A stretch of DNA of 64,000 nucleotides from Candidatus Saccharibacteria bacterium UBA3304 (GTDB lineage Bacteria > Patescibacteriota > Saccharimonadia > Saccharimonadales > Saccharimonadaceae): positions 9,131 through 73,130 of the forward strand of contig DESW01000014.1 in the NCBI GenBank assembly GCA_002361425.1. The letters run 5' to 3'. Every line of letters begins with the position of its first letter. Position 1 is the first letter of the stretch. The notes under the pieces are model-generated. The model did no database searches, had not been told where the DNA came from, and saw only the letters and a list, made by a program, of their open reading frames with translations. The position numbers and the translations under genes were made by a program. Shown here one piece after another: positions 33,728 through 42,687 of this stretch.

Positions 33728-35914
33728 ATGGATATCATCAACCCAAGCGGCAAGAAAACCTTCAAGCTTGAGACTGATTTTTGTGGTCGCAAACTCGGTC
33801 TTGAAGTAAACCGTGTCGGTTTTCGTACCACTTCATCCGTGCTTGTCACTTATGGCGATACCGTTGTTCTCGGTTCCGTCGTAGTCGGCACTAAGCCAGT
33901 AGTTCAGGATTTCTTCCCACTCTCTATTGATTACGAAGAAAAGTACTACGCTTCTGGCAAAATTAGCAGCAGCAAATTCATTAAGCGCGAAGGTAAGCCT
34001 TCTGATAACGCAGTCCTCGTTGGCCGCCTTATTGACCGCCCAATTCGCCCACTATTTCCAAAGGGCTATCGCCAGGAAATCCAGGTCGTTACGACTGTGC
34101 TTTCCATGGATCCAAGCTTCCGCCCAGATGTAATCGCAATGATTGCTGCATCTAGCGCACTTATGCTCGCTGGCGTTCCGTTTGACGGTCCTATCGCCGG
34201 TCTCCGCATCGGCCGTGTCAATGGTGAATATAAGGCATTCTTGAGCCCAGAAGAGCGCGAAGCATCTAATCTCGACCTCGTCGTTGCAGGTAAAGATTCT
34301 GGCATTACCATGGTTGAAGCTGGTGCAAACGAAGTCCCAGAAGACGTCATTGTTGGCGGTCTCGAATGGGGTCTCAAGATGATTCAGCCTGCTATCGCCC
34401 TTCAGAATGAACTTCGCGAGAAGGTTGGCGTAGAAGAGAAGGAATATACCCTCATTCTCCCATCCGAAGAAGCTCAGGCGAAGGTTGATAAGTGGATGGA
34501 AGGCAAGCTTGGCCCAGAACTCCGCACTCAGAATACCATTGAGCGCAACAATCTTATTGATGAAATTCGCTGGGCAATGCACGATGAATTCTCTCAGGAA
34601 GTCACCGACGAAGAAGCTGGCATCACCGACAAGATGACTGACGAGGAGAAGACCAATGCTCGCACTCATTACTATGACGAGCACTTCCGCGCAGAATACA
34701 ACGACGCATTCGAACTCGCTGTTAAGCATGATGTTCGCAAACATATTATCGAAGACGGCATCCGCCCAGATGGCCGCAAGCTTGACGAGGTTCGCCCACT
34801 CAGCTCTCAGGTTGGCATTTTGCCACGCTGCCATGGCTCTAGCCTCTTTACTCGTGGTGTTACTCAGGCTATGAATATCGTCACTTTGGCTCCACTTAGC
34901 TACGCTCAGCTCGTAGATACAATGGAAGTCACCGATGGTACTCGTCGCTATATGCATCACTACAACGCACCTGGCTATACGGTTGGTGAAATTTCTCGCC
35001 TTGGTAGCCCAGGTCGCCGCGAAGTTGGTCACGGTTACCTCGCAGAGCGCGCGCTTCTTCCAGTTCTTCCAACTGAAGAAGAATTTCCATACGCAATCCG
35101 CAGCGTCACCGAGATTATGTCTCAGAACGGTTCTACTTCTATGGCTGCAACTTGTAGCTCTTGTCTCGCCCTCATGGACGCAGGTGTTCCACTCAAGCGC
35201 CCAGTCTCCGGTGTCGCTATGGGCCTTATGATGGATGGCGATACGCCATATGTCCTCACTGACCTTATGGATGCAGAAGACTTTGCTGGTGATATGGACT
35301 TCAAGGTTACCGGTACTACCGAAGGTGTTACCGCACTTCAAATGGATATGAAAGTTCATGGTCTTCCGGTTGAAGTTCTCCGCAAGGCAATCGCTCAGGC
35401 TCATGAAGGCCGCATGTTCATCTTGAACCATATGCTTAGCGTCCTTCCTGGTCCACGTGATCATCTCAGCCCATATGCTCCTCAGATCGAGAAGCTCATG
35501 GTTAACCCAGATAAGATCGGTACCATTATCGGTAAAGGCGGTGAGACTATTAACAAGATTACTTCCGAGACCGGCGCAGAGGTCAATATTGAAGAGAATG
35601 GTCTCGTCACTGTTGCTGCAAGCGACGCAGAGAAGATTAAGAAAGCTATGGACTGGATTAAATCTCTCATTGAAGAGCCAGAACCAGGCAAGATTTACAA
35701 AGGTAAAGTCGTCTCAATTAAAGACTTCGGTGCTTTCGTAAATATTCTTCCAGGCATTGACGGTATGCTTCACATCTCTCAGATTTCCGACAAGCGCATC
35801 GAGAAGGTCACTGACGTGCTCACTGTTGGCGACGAAATCAAGGTTCGCCTTGACGCAATCGACGACAAAGGACGCCTCAGCCTCTCTATGAAAAACGTCG
35901 ATCAAAAAGACTAA
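33728..35914 (+). CDS. pnp: Polynucleotide phosphorylase
   Basis: 728 residues from ATG 33728 (TTG 33725 is in frame but less likely). Two RNase PH domains are linked by a helical segment. The second PH core shows RPDGRKLDEVRPL, HGSSLFTRG and SPGRREVGHG. The KH domain has IGTIIGKGGETINKI and the C-terminal S1 domain has GKVVSIKDFGAFVNI. It degrades RNA with phosphate. A plausible Shine-Dalgarno (AGGAAAGG) sits about nine bases upstream, after a structured leader. Confidence 0.98.
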   Translation: MDIINPSGKKTFKLETDFCGRKLGLEVNRVGFRTTSSVLVTYGDTVVLGSVVVGTKPVVQDFFPLSIDYEEKYYASGKISSSKFIKREGKPSDNAVLVGRLIDRPIRPLFPKGYRQEIQVVTTVLSMDPSFRPDVIAMIAASSALMLAGVPFDGPIAGLRIGRVNGEYKAFLSPEEREASNLDLVVAGKDSGITMVEAGANEVPEDVIVGGLEWGLKMIQPAIALQNELREKVGVEEKEYTLILPSEEAQAKVDKWMEGKLGPELRTQNTIERNNLIDEIRWAMHDEFSQEVTDEEAGITDKMTDEEKTNARTHYYDEHFRAEYNDAFELAVKHDVRKHIIEDGIRPDGRKLDEVRPLSSQVGILPRCHGSSLFTRGVTQAMNIVTLAPLSYAQLVDTMEVTDGTRRYMHHYNAPGYTVGEISRLGSPGRREVGHGYLAERALLPVLPTEEEFPYAIRSVTEIMSQNGSTSMAATCSSCLALMDAGVPLKRPVSGVAMGLMMDGDTPYVLTDLMDAEDFAGDMDFKVTGTTEGVTALQMDMKVHGLPVEVLRKAIAQAHEGRMFILNHMLSVLPGPRDHLSPYAPQIEKLMVNPDKIGTIIGKGGETINKITSETGAEVNIEENGLVTVAASDAEKIKKAMDWIKSLIEEPEPGKIYKGKVVSIKDFGAFVNILPGIDGMLHISQISDKRIEKVTDVLTVGDEIKVRLDAIDDKGRLSLSMKNVDQKD

Positions 35915-35936
35915 TAGAGAAAAAGCATAATCATTT

Positions 35937-35976
35937 AAAATATCTAGGATAATATTGTATTGTCCTAGATATTTTT
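35937..35976 (+). terminator. Terminator of pnp
   Basis: AAATATCTAGGA and TCCTAGATATTT pair over 12 bases around a 13-base loop, followed by T's. Confidence 0.85.
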
Positions 35977-36020
35977 GTGATATCATTATGTTAAATATAA
36001 CTTAAAGGAGAATAGTTATC

Positions 36021-36707
36021 ATGGCAACTCAACCAGTGGTTGATCCTGTCAAAATGCCTAAAGTACAGGCAGACAACAAAGTAATCGCAACTGTAAATGC
36101 TGTCAGCATGACTCTCGCAACCTTCATGGGTTGGATGACCATCTGGGCAGCAATTGCAAGCTTCACTAAAAAAGGTTGGGGTGTTGGCATTCCATTTGCA
36201 GGCCTTCTTCTTGGCGCAAACGCTAGCTACCTCGGCACCATCTTTGCTTGCGGCCTCTTGACTGTTTTGTTTGCAGTCATTGGTCTTATTACCGCTCGCA
36301 AGATCACTGATATCAACGCAATGAAGAGCTCTTGGAAGTGCGTACGCAACCTCTTCGTAGTCATCGCTGGCCTCGAAGTTTTCAAGATGATCGGTCTCGC
36401 TATCTACGCCCTCATGGGTGTTGGCGAAAAGTCCGGTGTTGAACAGGGTTATCTCTGGCTCAACGGCTTCCTATCAAACACTCTTGCAGCCGCAGCAGCA
36501 GTTGCAATCGTCTTCATCGCTAACGCTATCGCAGCTGGCAAGACTCAGGTTCTCAGCATCATGCGCTTCATCGCTCTTGGTGTTGCATCCGTTGCTCTTA
36601 TCATTGCAGTAGTCTCCACCCTCGTTGGCTTCTACAGCAAGAAGAGCTCCAGTAGCTACAGTGACGCTATGGACAGCGTTAACACTTGGCTCGATCTTCT
36701 TAAATAA
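36021..36707 (+). CDS. Integral membrane protein of unknown function
   Basis: 228 residues with about five hydrophobic segments: near 28-50, 56-90, 105-133, 145-170 and 180-206. The C-terminus is a Ser-rich then amphipathic helix (DAMDSVNTWLDLL). Codon use is strongly biased like the ribosomal genes, which suggests high expression. AAGGAGA lies upstream of the ATG and a terminator follows. No family is recognised. Confidence 0.75.
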   Translation: MATQPVVDPVKMPKVQADNKVIATVNAVSMTLATFMGWMTIWAAIASFTKKGWGVGIPFAGLLLGANASYLGTIFACGLLTVLFAVIGLITARKITDINAMKSSWKCVRNLFVVIAGLEVFKMIGLAIYALMGVGEKSGVEQGYLWLNGFLSNTLAAAAAVAIVFIANAIAAGKTQVLSIMRFIALGVASVALIIAVVSTLVGFYSKKSSSSYSDAMDSVNTWLDLLK

Positions 36708-36727
36708 GACAGCTTAAGATAATGAAA

Positions 36728-36755
36728 AGAGAAGCGCATATGCTTCTCTTTTTTT
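36728..36755 (+). terminator. Terminator of the 36021 membrane protein gene
   Basis: AGAGAAGC, GCATAT, GCTTCTCT, then a T run. Confidence 0.9.
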
Positions 36756-36774
36756 ATGCTATAATTTTAGGTAT

Positions 36775-39000
36775 ATGGCACAGAAAAAGCGAGGTAGAAA
36801 ACGCAAGTCCGCCAAAGAAGAAGTACCGAAGCATGAGCTTCCGGGTGGTTTTTGGCGTCAGGCACTTGCTATCTTATTCTTAGTATTTGCAGTTACTTTT
36901 GTTGCAATGTGGTTTGGCGCTGGTAAGAACGCCGTCTTCTTGCAAATGGTAAAAGATTCCTGCGATCAAGTCTTCGGTCTAACTACTTATTTGTTCCCAT
37001 TTGTCTTGGTGTATATTGCCGTCATGATTTTCCGCGCGCCAAACAACCGTCTCGATGCTAGCGTTTGGGTTGCATCCGGCCTGATGGTTTTCTGGTTCTG
37101 CGGCCTTCTCGGTGTTGGCAGTTATGGTACGCCAAATAATACCGGCGGCGTAATCGGTAAAATCATGAATGACTTTGCTGTAAAGAACCTCGGCAGCGGC
37201 GTCTCAATCATGGCTTATATTGTTTTGATTCTTATCACAGCGCTCTTTATGTATGCTGAAACTCCGCTCGCACTTTTCCGCAAGATTGCTTCTATCTTCA
37301 AAACAAGCAAAGACGGCGAAGATGCTGAGAATGCACGCGTCATGCGCAAGATTAAGGAAGAAAAAGCTCCAAAAGAGGATATGTCTGACCTTAAGATTGT
37401 CGCTAACGTTGAAACCGTCGACCATAAAAAGAACCGTGATTTGCCATTACTAAAGAAGAACGAAATGGCAGAGGTTAAAACTACCGAAGAGCCAATGGCG
37501 CTCGTTGCTGTTTCTGATCCAAACTGGAAGATGCCTCCAATGGACTTGCTCAACCGCAAGACTACGCCGGCCGACCCAGGCGATACCGAGGCTAACGCTC
37601 GCATTATTAAGGAAACGCTTGCACAGTTCGATATCGACGTAACCGTCGAGGGTGCAAACCTTGGTCCACGTATTACGCAGTATACGCTTCGCCCGCCTGC
37701 AGGTATTCGCGTTAACAAGCTTCTTCAGTATGATAAGAACCTCGCGATGGCGCTCGCTGCCGATAAGATTCGTATTGAGGCCCCAATTCCACGCACTAAC
37801 ATGGTCGGTATTGAAGTTCCGAACATTACGCCAGCTAGCGTCGGTCTTCACGAGCTTCTTCGTGCAACCGAATGGCGCAAGATGGCCAGTGAAAAGCCAC
37901 TCGCCTTTACCGTCGGTAAAGATATTGCTGGCCAGGTAGTTGTTGGCGATCTCGCAAAGATGCCTCACCTTCTCATTGCTGGTACTACCGGTTCCGGTAA
38001 GTCCGTCATGACTAACGTTTTGATTAGCTCTTTGCTTTACCATAACTCGCCAAGCGATCTTAAGCTTATCATCGTCGATCCAAAGCAGGTTGAAATGGCA
38101 GCCTATGAGGACATTCCTCATCTTTTGACGCCAGTTATTAACTCTACCGATAAGGCGCTGAGTGCAATGAAGTGGGCAGTTGGCGAAATGGAAAAACGCT
38201 ATACTCTCATGAGCAAAGAACGCGTTAAGAATATTATCGATTACAATACAAAGATGTCTGAGCAGGGCGGCACCGTCATGATTGAAGACGAAGATGGCAA
38301 TCCTCAGGAACATAATCAGGGCAAGATGCCATATATTGTCGTTATCGTTGATGAGATGGCTGACCTTATGATGACTGCCGGCAAGGAGCTCGAAATGCTC
38401 ATCGTCCGTATCGCGCAGAAAGGTCGTGCTGCAGGTATCCACCTTGTTCTTGCAACTCAGCGTCCAGAAGTTAAGGTCGTTACTGGTTTGATTAAAGCGA
38501 ACATTCCGGGCCGTATCGCCTTCGCCGTAAATAACGGCGTCGACTCTCGCGTTATGCTTGATGCGATGGGCGCAGAAAAGCTTCTTGGCTCTGGCGATAT
38601 GTTATTCCTCACTACCGAAATGATGGGCAAGCCTCGTCGTGTTCAGGGTGCCTTTGTTAGCGATAAAGAAATTGGTAAGATTACCGACTTCTTGCGTCAG
38701 CAGGCTCCACCACAGTATAACGACGAAGTTATCTCTCAGCAGGTTTCCGTTCCTGGTATGCCAGGTGCTGGCGGCAGCATGGGTGGCGGCGGTGGCGACG
38801 TTGAACGCCAAGCAGCCGAGATTGCAATCCGCGCCGGCAAACTTTCTACTTCGCTTTTGCAACGTCAGCTTCATATTGGCTATGGCCGTGCTGCATCGAT
38901 CATCGATGAGCTTGAGGCGAAAGGTGTAGTCGGTCCATCGACTGGCGGCAATAAGCCACGCGATGTCTTAATCACGTCTATCGATGAATATCCTGGATAG
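36775..39000 (+). CDS. ftsK: DNA translocase FtsK/SpoIIIE
   Basis: 741 residues. A basic N-terminus and about four membrane segments (roughly 27-50, 63-85, 93-115, 140-165) are followed by a short linker and the motor: Walker A GTTGSGKSV, Walker B IVVIVDEMADLMM, then LATQRPEVKVVTGLIKAN. The C-terminal winged-helix gamma domain (SLLQRQLHIGYGRAASIIDELE) is present. It clears chromosomes from the division septum. TATAAT after TGC (36760-36765) lies nine bases before the ATG, with no clear Shine-Dalgarno. Confidence 0.97.
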   Translation: MAQKKRGRKRKSAKEEVPKHELPGGFWRQALAILFLVFAVTFVAMWFGAGKNAVFLQMVKDSCDQVFGLTTYLFPFVLVYIAVMIFRAPNNRLDASVWVASGLMVFWFCGLLGVGSYGTPNNTGGVIGKIMNDFAVKNLGSGVSIMAYIVLILITALFMYAETPLALFRKIASIFKTSKDGEDAENARVMRKIKEEKAPKEDMSDLKIVANVETVDHKKNRDLPLLKKNEMAEVKTTEEPMALVAVSDPNWKMPPMDLLNRKTTPADPGDTEANARIIKETLAQFDIDVTVEGANLGPRITQYTLRPPAGIRVNKLLQYDKNLAMALAADKIRIEAPIPRTNMVGIEVPNITPASVGLHELLRATEWRKMASEKPLAFTVGKDIAGQVVVGDLAKMPHLLIAGTTGSGKSVMTNVLISSLLYHNSPSDLKLIIVDPKQVEMAAYEDIPHLLTPVINSTDKALSAMKWAVGEMEKRYTLMSKERVKNIIDYNTKMSEQGGTVMIEDEDGNPQEHNQGKMPYIVVIVDEMADLMMTAGKELEMLIVRIAQKGRAAGIHLVLATQRPEVKVVTGLIKANIPGRIAFAVNNGVDSRVMLDAMGAEKLLGSGDMLFLTTEMMGKPRRVQGAFVSDKEIGKITDFLRQQAPPQYNDEVISQQVSVPGMPGAGGSMGGGGGDVERQAAEIAIRAGKLSTSLLQRQLHIGYGRAASIIDELEAKGVVGPSTGGNKPRDVLITSIDEYPG

Positions 39001-39017
39001 TATGCTATACTATCAAT

Positions 39018-40250
39018 ATGAAATTAAGTCAAACATTCGCAAAAACTACCAAGACAGCTCCTGGCGATGAGGCCAGCGAGAGCGCAAAACTTTTGATTCG
39101 TGCTGGTTATATCTACAAAGAGATGGCTGGCGTTTATGATTATTTGCCCTTGGGTATGCGAACGCTTGATAAGATTATGCAGGTTATTCGCGAGGAAATG
39201 GATGCTATTGGCGGCCAAGAACTCAAGATGACTGCCTTGCAGCCACGCGATGCTTGGGAAGCTAGTGGCCGTTGGAGCGACGACGTTATGGATGTTTGGT
39301 TTAAGACTAAACTTAACGCCGGCGGCGAAGTTGGTCTCGGTTGTACTCACGAAGAGCCACTTACTCGTCTTATGAAGTCCTATATTTCTAGCTATAAAGA
39401 TTTGCCGGTCTACGCATATCAGTTCCAGACTAAGTTCCGCAATGAGCTTCGTGCTAAATCCGGTATTATGCGTACCCGCGAATTTATGATGAAAGATCTT
39501 TACAGCTTTTCTCGCGACCGCGCTCAGCATGAAGAGTTCTATGAGAAATGCGCAGAGAGCTACAAGAAAATCTTTAACCGCCTCGGCATCGGCAACGATA
39601 CTTTCCGTACCTTCGCAAGCGGCGGCGCCTTCAGTAAGTATTCTGACGAATTCCAGACTTTGACGGAAGTTGGTGAAGATATCATCTATCTTGATCGCGA
39701 AAAGGGCATTGCAGTTAATGAAGAGGTCTATAACGACGAAGTACTTGCTGATCTCGGCCTTGATAAGTCTAAGCTCGAGCAGTGCAAAGCAGCAGAAGTT
39801 GGCAATATCTTTACGCTCGGCTATCGCTTCAGTGACGCGCTCGACCTTACCTTTAATGACGAAGACGGCAAACGCCAGAAAGTCTTTATGGGTAGCTACG
39901 GTATCGGTCCTAGCCGCGTCATGGGCGTAATCGCAGAGAAACTTAGCGATGATAAAGGTCTCGTTTGGCCAGAAGAAATCGCTCCATATCAGTACTATGT
40001 CGTCGCCATTGGCGACAAAGCAATGGAAATTGCAGAAGATCTGCACAAGAAAGCACCTGAACAAATTATCTTCGACGATCGCAAGAATGCGCGCAACGGC
40101 GAGAAATTTGCTGACGCTGACTTGCTTGGTATTCCATATCGCATCGTAATTAGCGATAAAACTCTTGCAGAGGACAAGGTTGAAATTAAAAAACGTACCG
40201 AATCTGAAACAAAACTCTTGCCATTAGCAGATTTTATTGCTAAACTATAG
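39018..40250 (+). CDS. proS: Prolyl-tRNA synthetase, short form
   Basis: 410 residues, against about 570 for E. coli ProRS. Class II motifs are visible: motif 2 in FRNELRAKSGIMRTREFMMKD (quoted in parts: TKFRNELR, RTREFMMKD), motif 3 in GSYGIGPSRVMG, and a C-terminal anticodon-binding domain. The INS editing domain between motifs 2 and 3 is reduced to a short acidic stretch, so mischarged Ala-tRNA-Pro would not be edited by this enzyme in cis. TATACT (39006-39011, after TGC) lies six bases before the ATG, so translation is probably leaderless. Confidence 0.95.
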   Translation: MKLSQTFAKTTKTAPGDEASESAKLLIRAGYIYKEMAGVYDYLPLGMRTLDKIMQVIREEMDAIGGQELKMTALQPRDAWEASGRWSDDVMDVWFKTKLNAGGEVGLGCTHEEPLTRLMKSYISSYKDLPVYAYQFQTKFRNELRAKSGIMRTREFMMKDLYSFSRDRAQHEEFYEKCAESYKKIFNRLGIGNDTFRTFASGGAFSKYSDEFQTLTEVGEDIIYLDREKGIAVNEEVYNDEVLADLGLDKSKLEQCKAAEVGNIFTLGYRFSDALDLTFNDEDGKRQKVFMGSYGIGPSRVMGVIAEKLSDDKGLVWPEEIAPYQYYVVAIGDKAMEIAEDLHKKAPEQIIFDDRKNARNGEKFADADLLGIPYRIVISDKTLAEDKVEIKKRTESETKLLPLADFIAKL

Positions 40251-40305
40251 CGGAAGTAACAGTAAATTTTCCTATTTTTCTGGGGTACAGGAGGAAACAA
40301 ACATT

Positions 40306-40752
40306 ATGGCTAACGTAGTTAATATTACCGCTGCCGGTCGTAAAGATCTTGAGAAAGAGCTCGAAGAGCTTAAGGCTCGCCGTCCTGAATTGGCGGAAAA
40401 AATCGCTACCGCCCGTTCTTATGGTGATCTTAGTGAAAACGAAGATTATTCCGCAGCTCGTGGCGAACAGAAAGTCGTCGAAGGCCGTATTCTTGAAATC
40501 GAAGATATCCTCCTTCATGCAAAGATTATTAAAGCTGGCAAAAAGGAAAAAGTTGCTATGGGTTCGACCGTTACGCTCGAATCTGACGGCAAGAAAAACA
40601 CTTATACGCTCGTTGGTGCCGTCGAGGCAAACCCACTCGAAGGTAAAATCAGCAATGAGTCTCCAATTGGCGTAGCAATATTTGGTAAAAAAGTTGGTGA
40701 GGAAGTTAAGCTTCCAAACGGAAAGACATTCAAAGTCACCGATATTCAGTAA
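40306..40752 (+). CDS. greA: Transcription elongation factor GreA
   Basis: 148 residues from ATG 40306, with AGGAGG about 10 bases upstream (the longer in-frame start is rejected). The N-terminal coiled coil has ARSYGDLSENEDYSAAR, whose Asp and Glu at the tip stimulate RNA polymerase to cleave backtracked RNA. The C-terminal FKBP-like domain ends with VKLPNGKTFKVTDI. Complete by length. Confidence 0.97.
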   Translation: MANVVNITAAGRKDLEKELEELKARRPELAEKIATARSYGDLSENEDYSAARGEQKVVEGRILEIEDILLHAKIIKAGKKEKVAMGSTVTLESDGKKNTYTLVGAVEANPLEGKISNESPIGVAIFGKKVGEEVKLPNGKTFKVTDIQ

Positions 40753-40778
40753 GCAACTCACTAAAGTTAATTAACAGA

Positions 40779-40808
40779 ATACGCTAACAAAAAATTAGCG
40801 TATTTTTG
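40779..40808 (+). terminator. Terminator of greA
   Basis: ATACGCTAA and TTAGCGTAT pair around a seven-base A-rich loop, followed by T's. Confidence 0.85.
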
Positions 40809-40839
40809 TGTCAAAAAATCAAAAGAGAGGTGAAAATCT

Positions 40840-42636
40840 ATGACAACAAGATCGAAAGAGGATCGTAGACGCGTTTCGCGTCGTACGCTTCACTACTTTT
40901 GGGAAGCTTCGAAGAAATACAAGCTTCTCGCAATTGGTACCTTACTATCCACGCCTATTGTCGTTGTTGTTCGTACTGCAATTATTCCGCTCGTTTTCGC
41001 AAACATGATTGATAAAATTTCGAGTGGGATTCCGAATGACCAGATTATTCCGACGCTTTTGCCTAGCGCAATCATGTTGATTGTTTGCCATATTATTGGC
41101 TCAATTATTCTTGGTTGGCTCCGCATTCGTTGGCTCTGGATCTTCGAATTGAAAGTTATGTATGAACTCGCGACAAGAAGCTTCAATACGGTTAGTGCGC
41201 AGTCGATGCAGTTCCACAGCGACCGTTTTTCTGGTTCACTCGTGTCGCAGACTAACAAGTTTATCGGAGCATTCGAAAGATTCTTCGATCTTTTAACCTT
41301 CGATATTCTTTACTTACTAATCATGATCGTTTCGACGACTTGCGTTCTTCTTACGCGCGCTCCGCTATTCGCACTTGGGCTACTTATCTTCATTGTCCTC
41401 TATGTGCTTTGCGCGGCAGTAACCTTTAAGAAAATCTCGCATTTGAGTCGTGAATGGGCAGAGGCCGACAACAAACAGACTGGCCAGCTCGCCGATTCAA
41501 TTTCGAACATTCTTTCGGTTAAGTCTTATGGTCGTGAGGCGCATGAGCGTCATCGTTATGCAAACTTCACGCGCGCAACGATGAATGCGGGCTTTGCGCA
41601 GATGCGCGGTCAAATGAAGCGCGATATGGGCTTCAACATTGTGAACACCGGCATTATCGCAATCATTACGCTATTCTTGATTATCGGTCAGCCAGTCTTC
41701 GGTCTTGCGATTTCTACGCTCATTCTCATCGTTAACTACTCGATGCAGATTATGGGCGAGCTCTGGAACGTGAATAATATCTTCAAGGGCATAAACCGCG
41801 TCTTTGGCGATGCTTATGAAATGACTGAAATTCTCGATATGGAAGATGCTGTCGTTGACATTCCTGGCGCTAAGCCACTCGAGGTAAAACGCGGCGCAAT
41901 CAGCTACGAGAATGTCGAATTCAAGCATCATGATGCAAAAGAAGCGATCTTTACCGATTTCAACTTGGATATTAAACCAGGTGAGCGCATTGGTTTGGTC
42001 GGTATTTCCGGCTCCGGCAAGACTACTCTGACAAAACTGTTACTTCGCTTCGCTGACGTAGACAACGGGCAAATCACAATTGATGGCCAGAACATTAAGA
42101 ACGTTCAGCAAGTATCGCTCAGAGAAAGCATTGCCTATGTGCCACAGGAAACATCACTCTTCCATCGTTCAATCGCAGAAAACATTGCCTATGCGAAACC
42201 TGATGCAACGCAGAAAGAAATTGAACGCGCTGCTAAGCTTGCAAACGCGCATGACTTCATTAAAGATTTGCCAGACGGCTATGAAACGCTCGTTGGTGAG
42301 CGCGGCATCAAACTTTCTGGCGGTCAGCGTCAGCGCATTGCGATTGCACGCGCAATTCTGAAAGACGCTCCAATTCTCGTGCTTGATGAGGCGACTTCCG
42401 CACTCGATTCCGAGTCCGAAGCGCTCATTCAGGATGCTCTCGTAAAGCTCATGAAGGGCCGCACTAGTATCGTAGTTGCACATCGTCTTTCGACGATTGC
42501 AAGCCTTGACCGTATTATCGTCCTCGATAATGGCAAAATCGTTGAGCAGGGTACTCACGCACAGCTATTGAAGAACGGCGGCGAATACAACAAACTTTGG
42601 TCGCGTCAGTCAGGGGCCTTCCTTGATGGCGACTAA
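40840..42636 (+). CDS. ABC exporter with fused membrane and ATPase domains
   Basis: 598 residues, half-transporter of the MsbA/multidrug type. Six membrane segments lie in about 35-320. The ATPase has Walker A GISGSGKTT, the Q loop YVPQETSLF, signature LSGGQRQRIAIARAIL, Walker B PILVLDEATSALD and the H-loop His in VVAHRLST. It acts as a dimer; substrate unknown (lipid, peptide or drug). AGAGAGGTG lies before the ATG and a terminator follows, so it is a single-gene unit. Confidence 0.95.
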   Translation: MTTRSKEDRRRVSRRTLHYFWEASKKYKLLAIGTLLSTPIVVVVRTAIIPLVFANMIDKISSGIPNDQIIPTLLPSAIMLIVCHIIGSIILGWLRIRWLWIFELKVMYELATRSFNTVSAQSMQFHSDRFSGSLVSQTNKFIGAFERFFDLLTFDILYLLIMIVSTTCVLLTRAPLFALGLLIFIVLYVLCAAVTFKKISHLSREWAEADNKQTGQLADSISNILSVKSYGREAHERHRYANFTRATMNAGFAQMRGQMKRDMGFNIVNTGIIAIITLFLIIGQPVFGLAISTLILIVNYSMQIMGELWNVNNIFKGINRVFGDAYEMTEILDMEDAVVDIPGAKPLEVKRGAISYENVEFKHHDAKEAIFTDFNLDIKPGERIGLVGISGSGKTTLTKLLLRFADVDNGQITIDGQNIKNVQQVSLRESIAYVPQETSLFHRSIAENIAYAKPDATQKEIERAAKLANAHDFIKDLPDGYETLVGERGIKLSGGQRQRIAIARAILKDAPILVLDEATSALDSESEALIQDALVKLMKGRTSIVVAHRLSTIASLDRIIVLDNGKIVEQGTHAQLLKNGGEYNKLWSRQSGAFLDGD

Positions 42637-42640
42637 GCAT

Positions 42641-42671
42641 AAACAGCGGGCTCGAATGTCCGCTGTTTTTA
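42641..42671 (+). terminator. Terminator of the ABC exporter gene
   Basis: AAACAGCGG and CCGCTGTTT pair around an 11-base loop, followed by T's. The T run is only a few bases from the TATAAT of lysS. Confidence 0.85.
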
Positions 42672-42687
42672 TGGTATAATATCAGAT

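Noticed and set aside
34052..35464. 470-codon open frame on the minus strand
   Set aside because: It lies inside pnp and shows no protein-like features.
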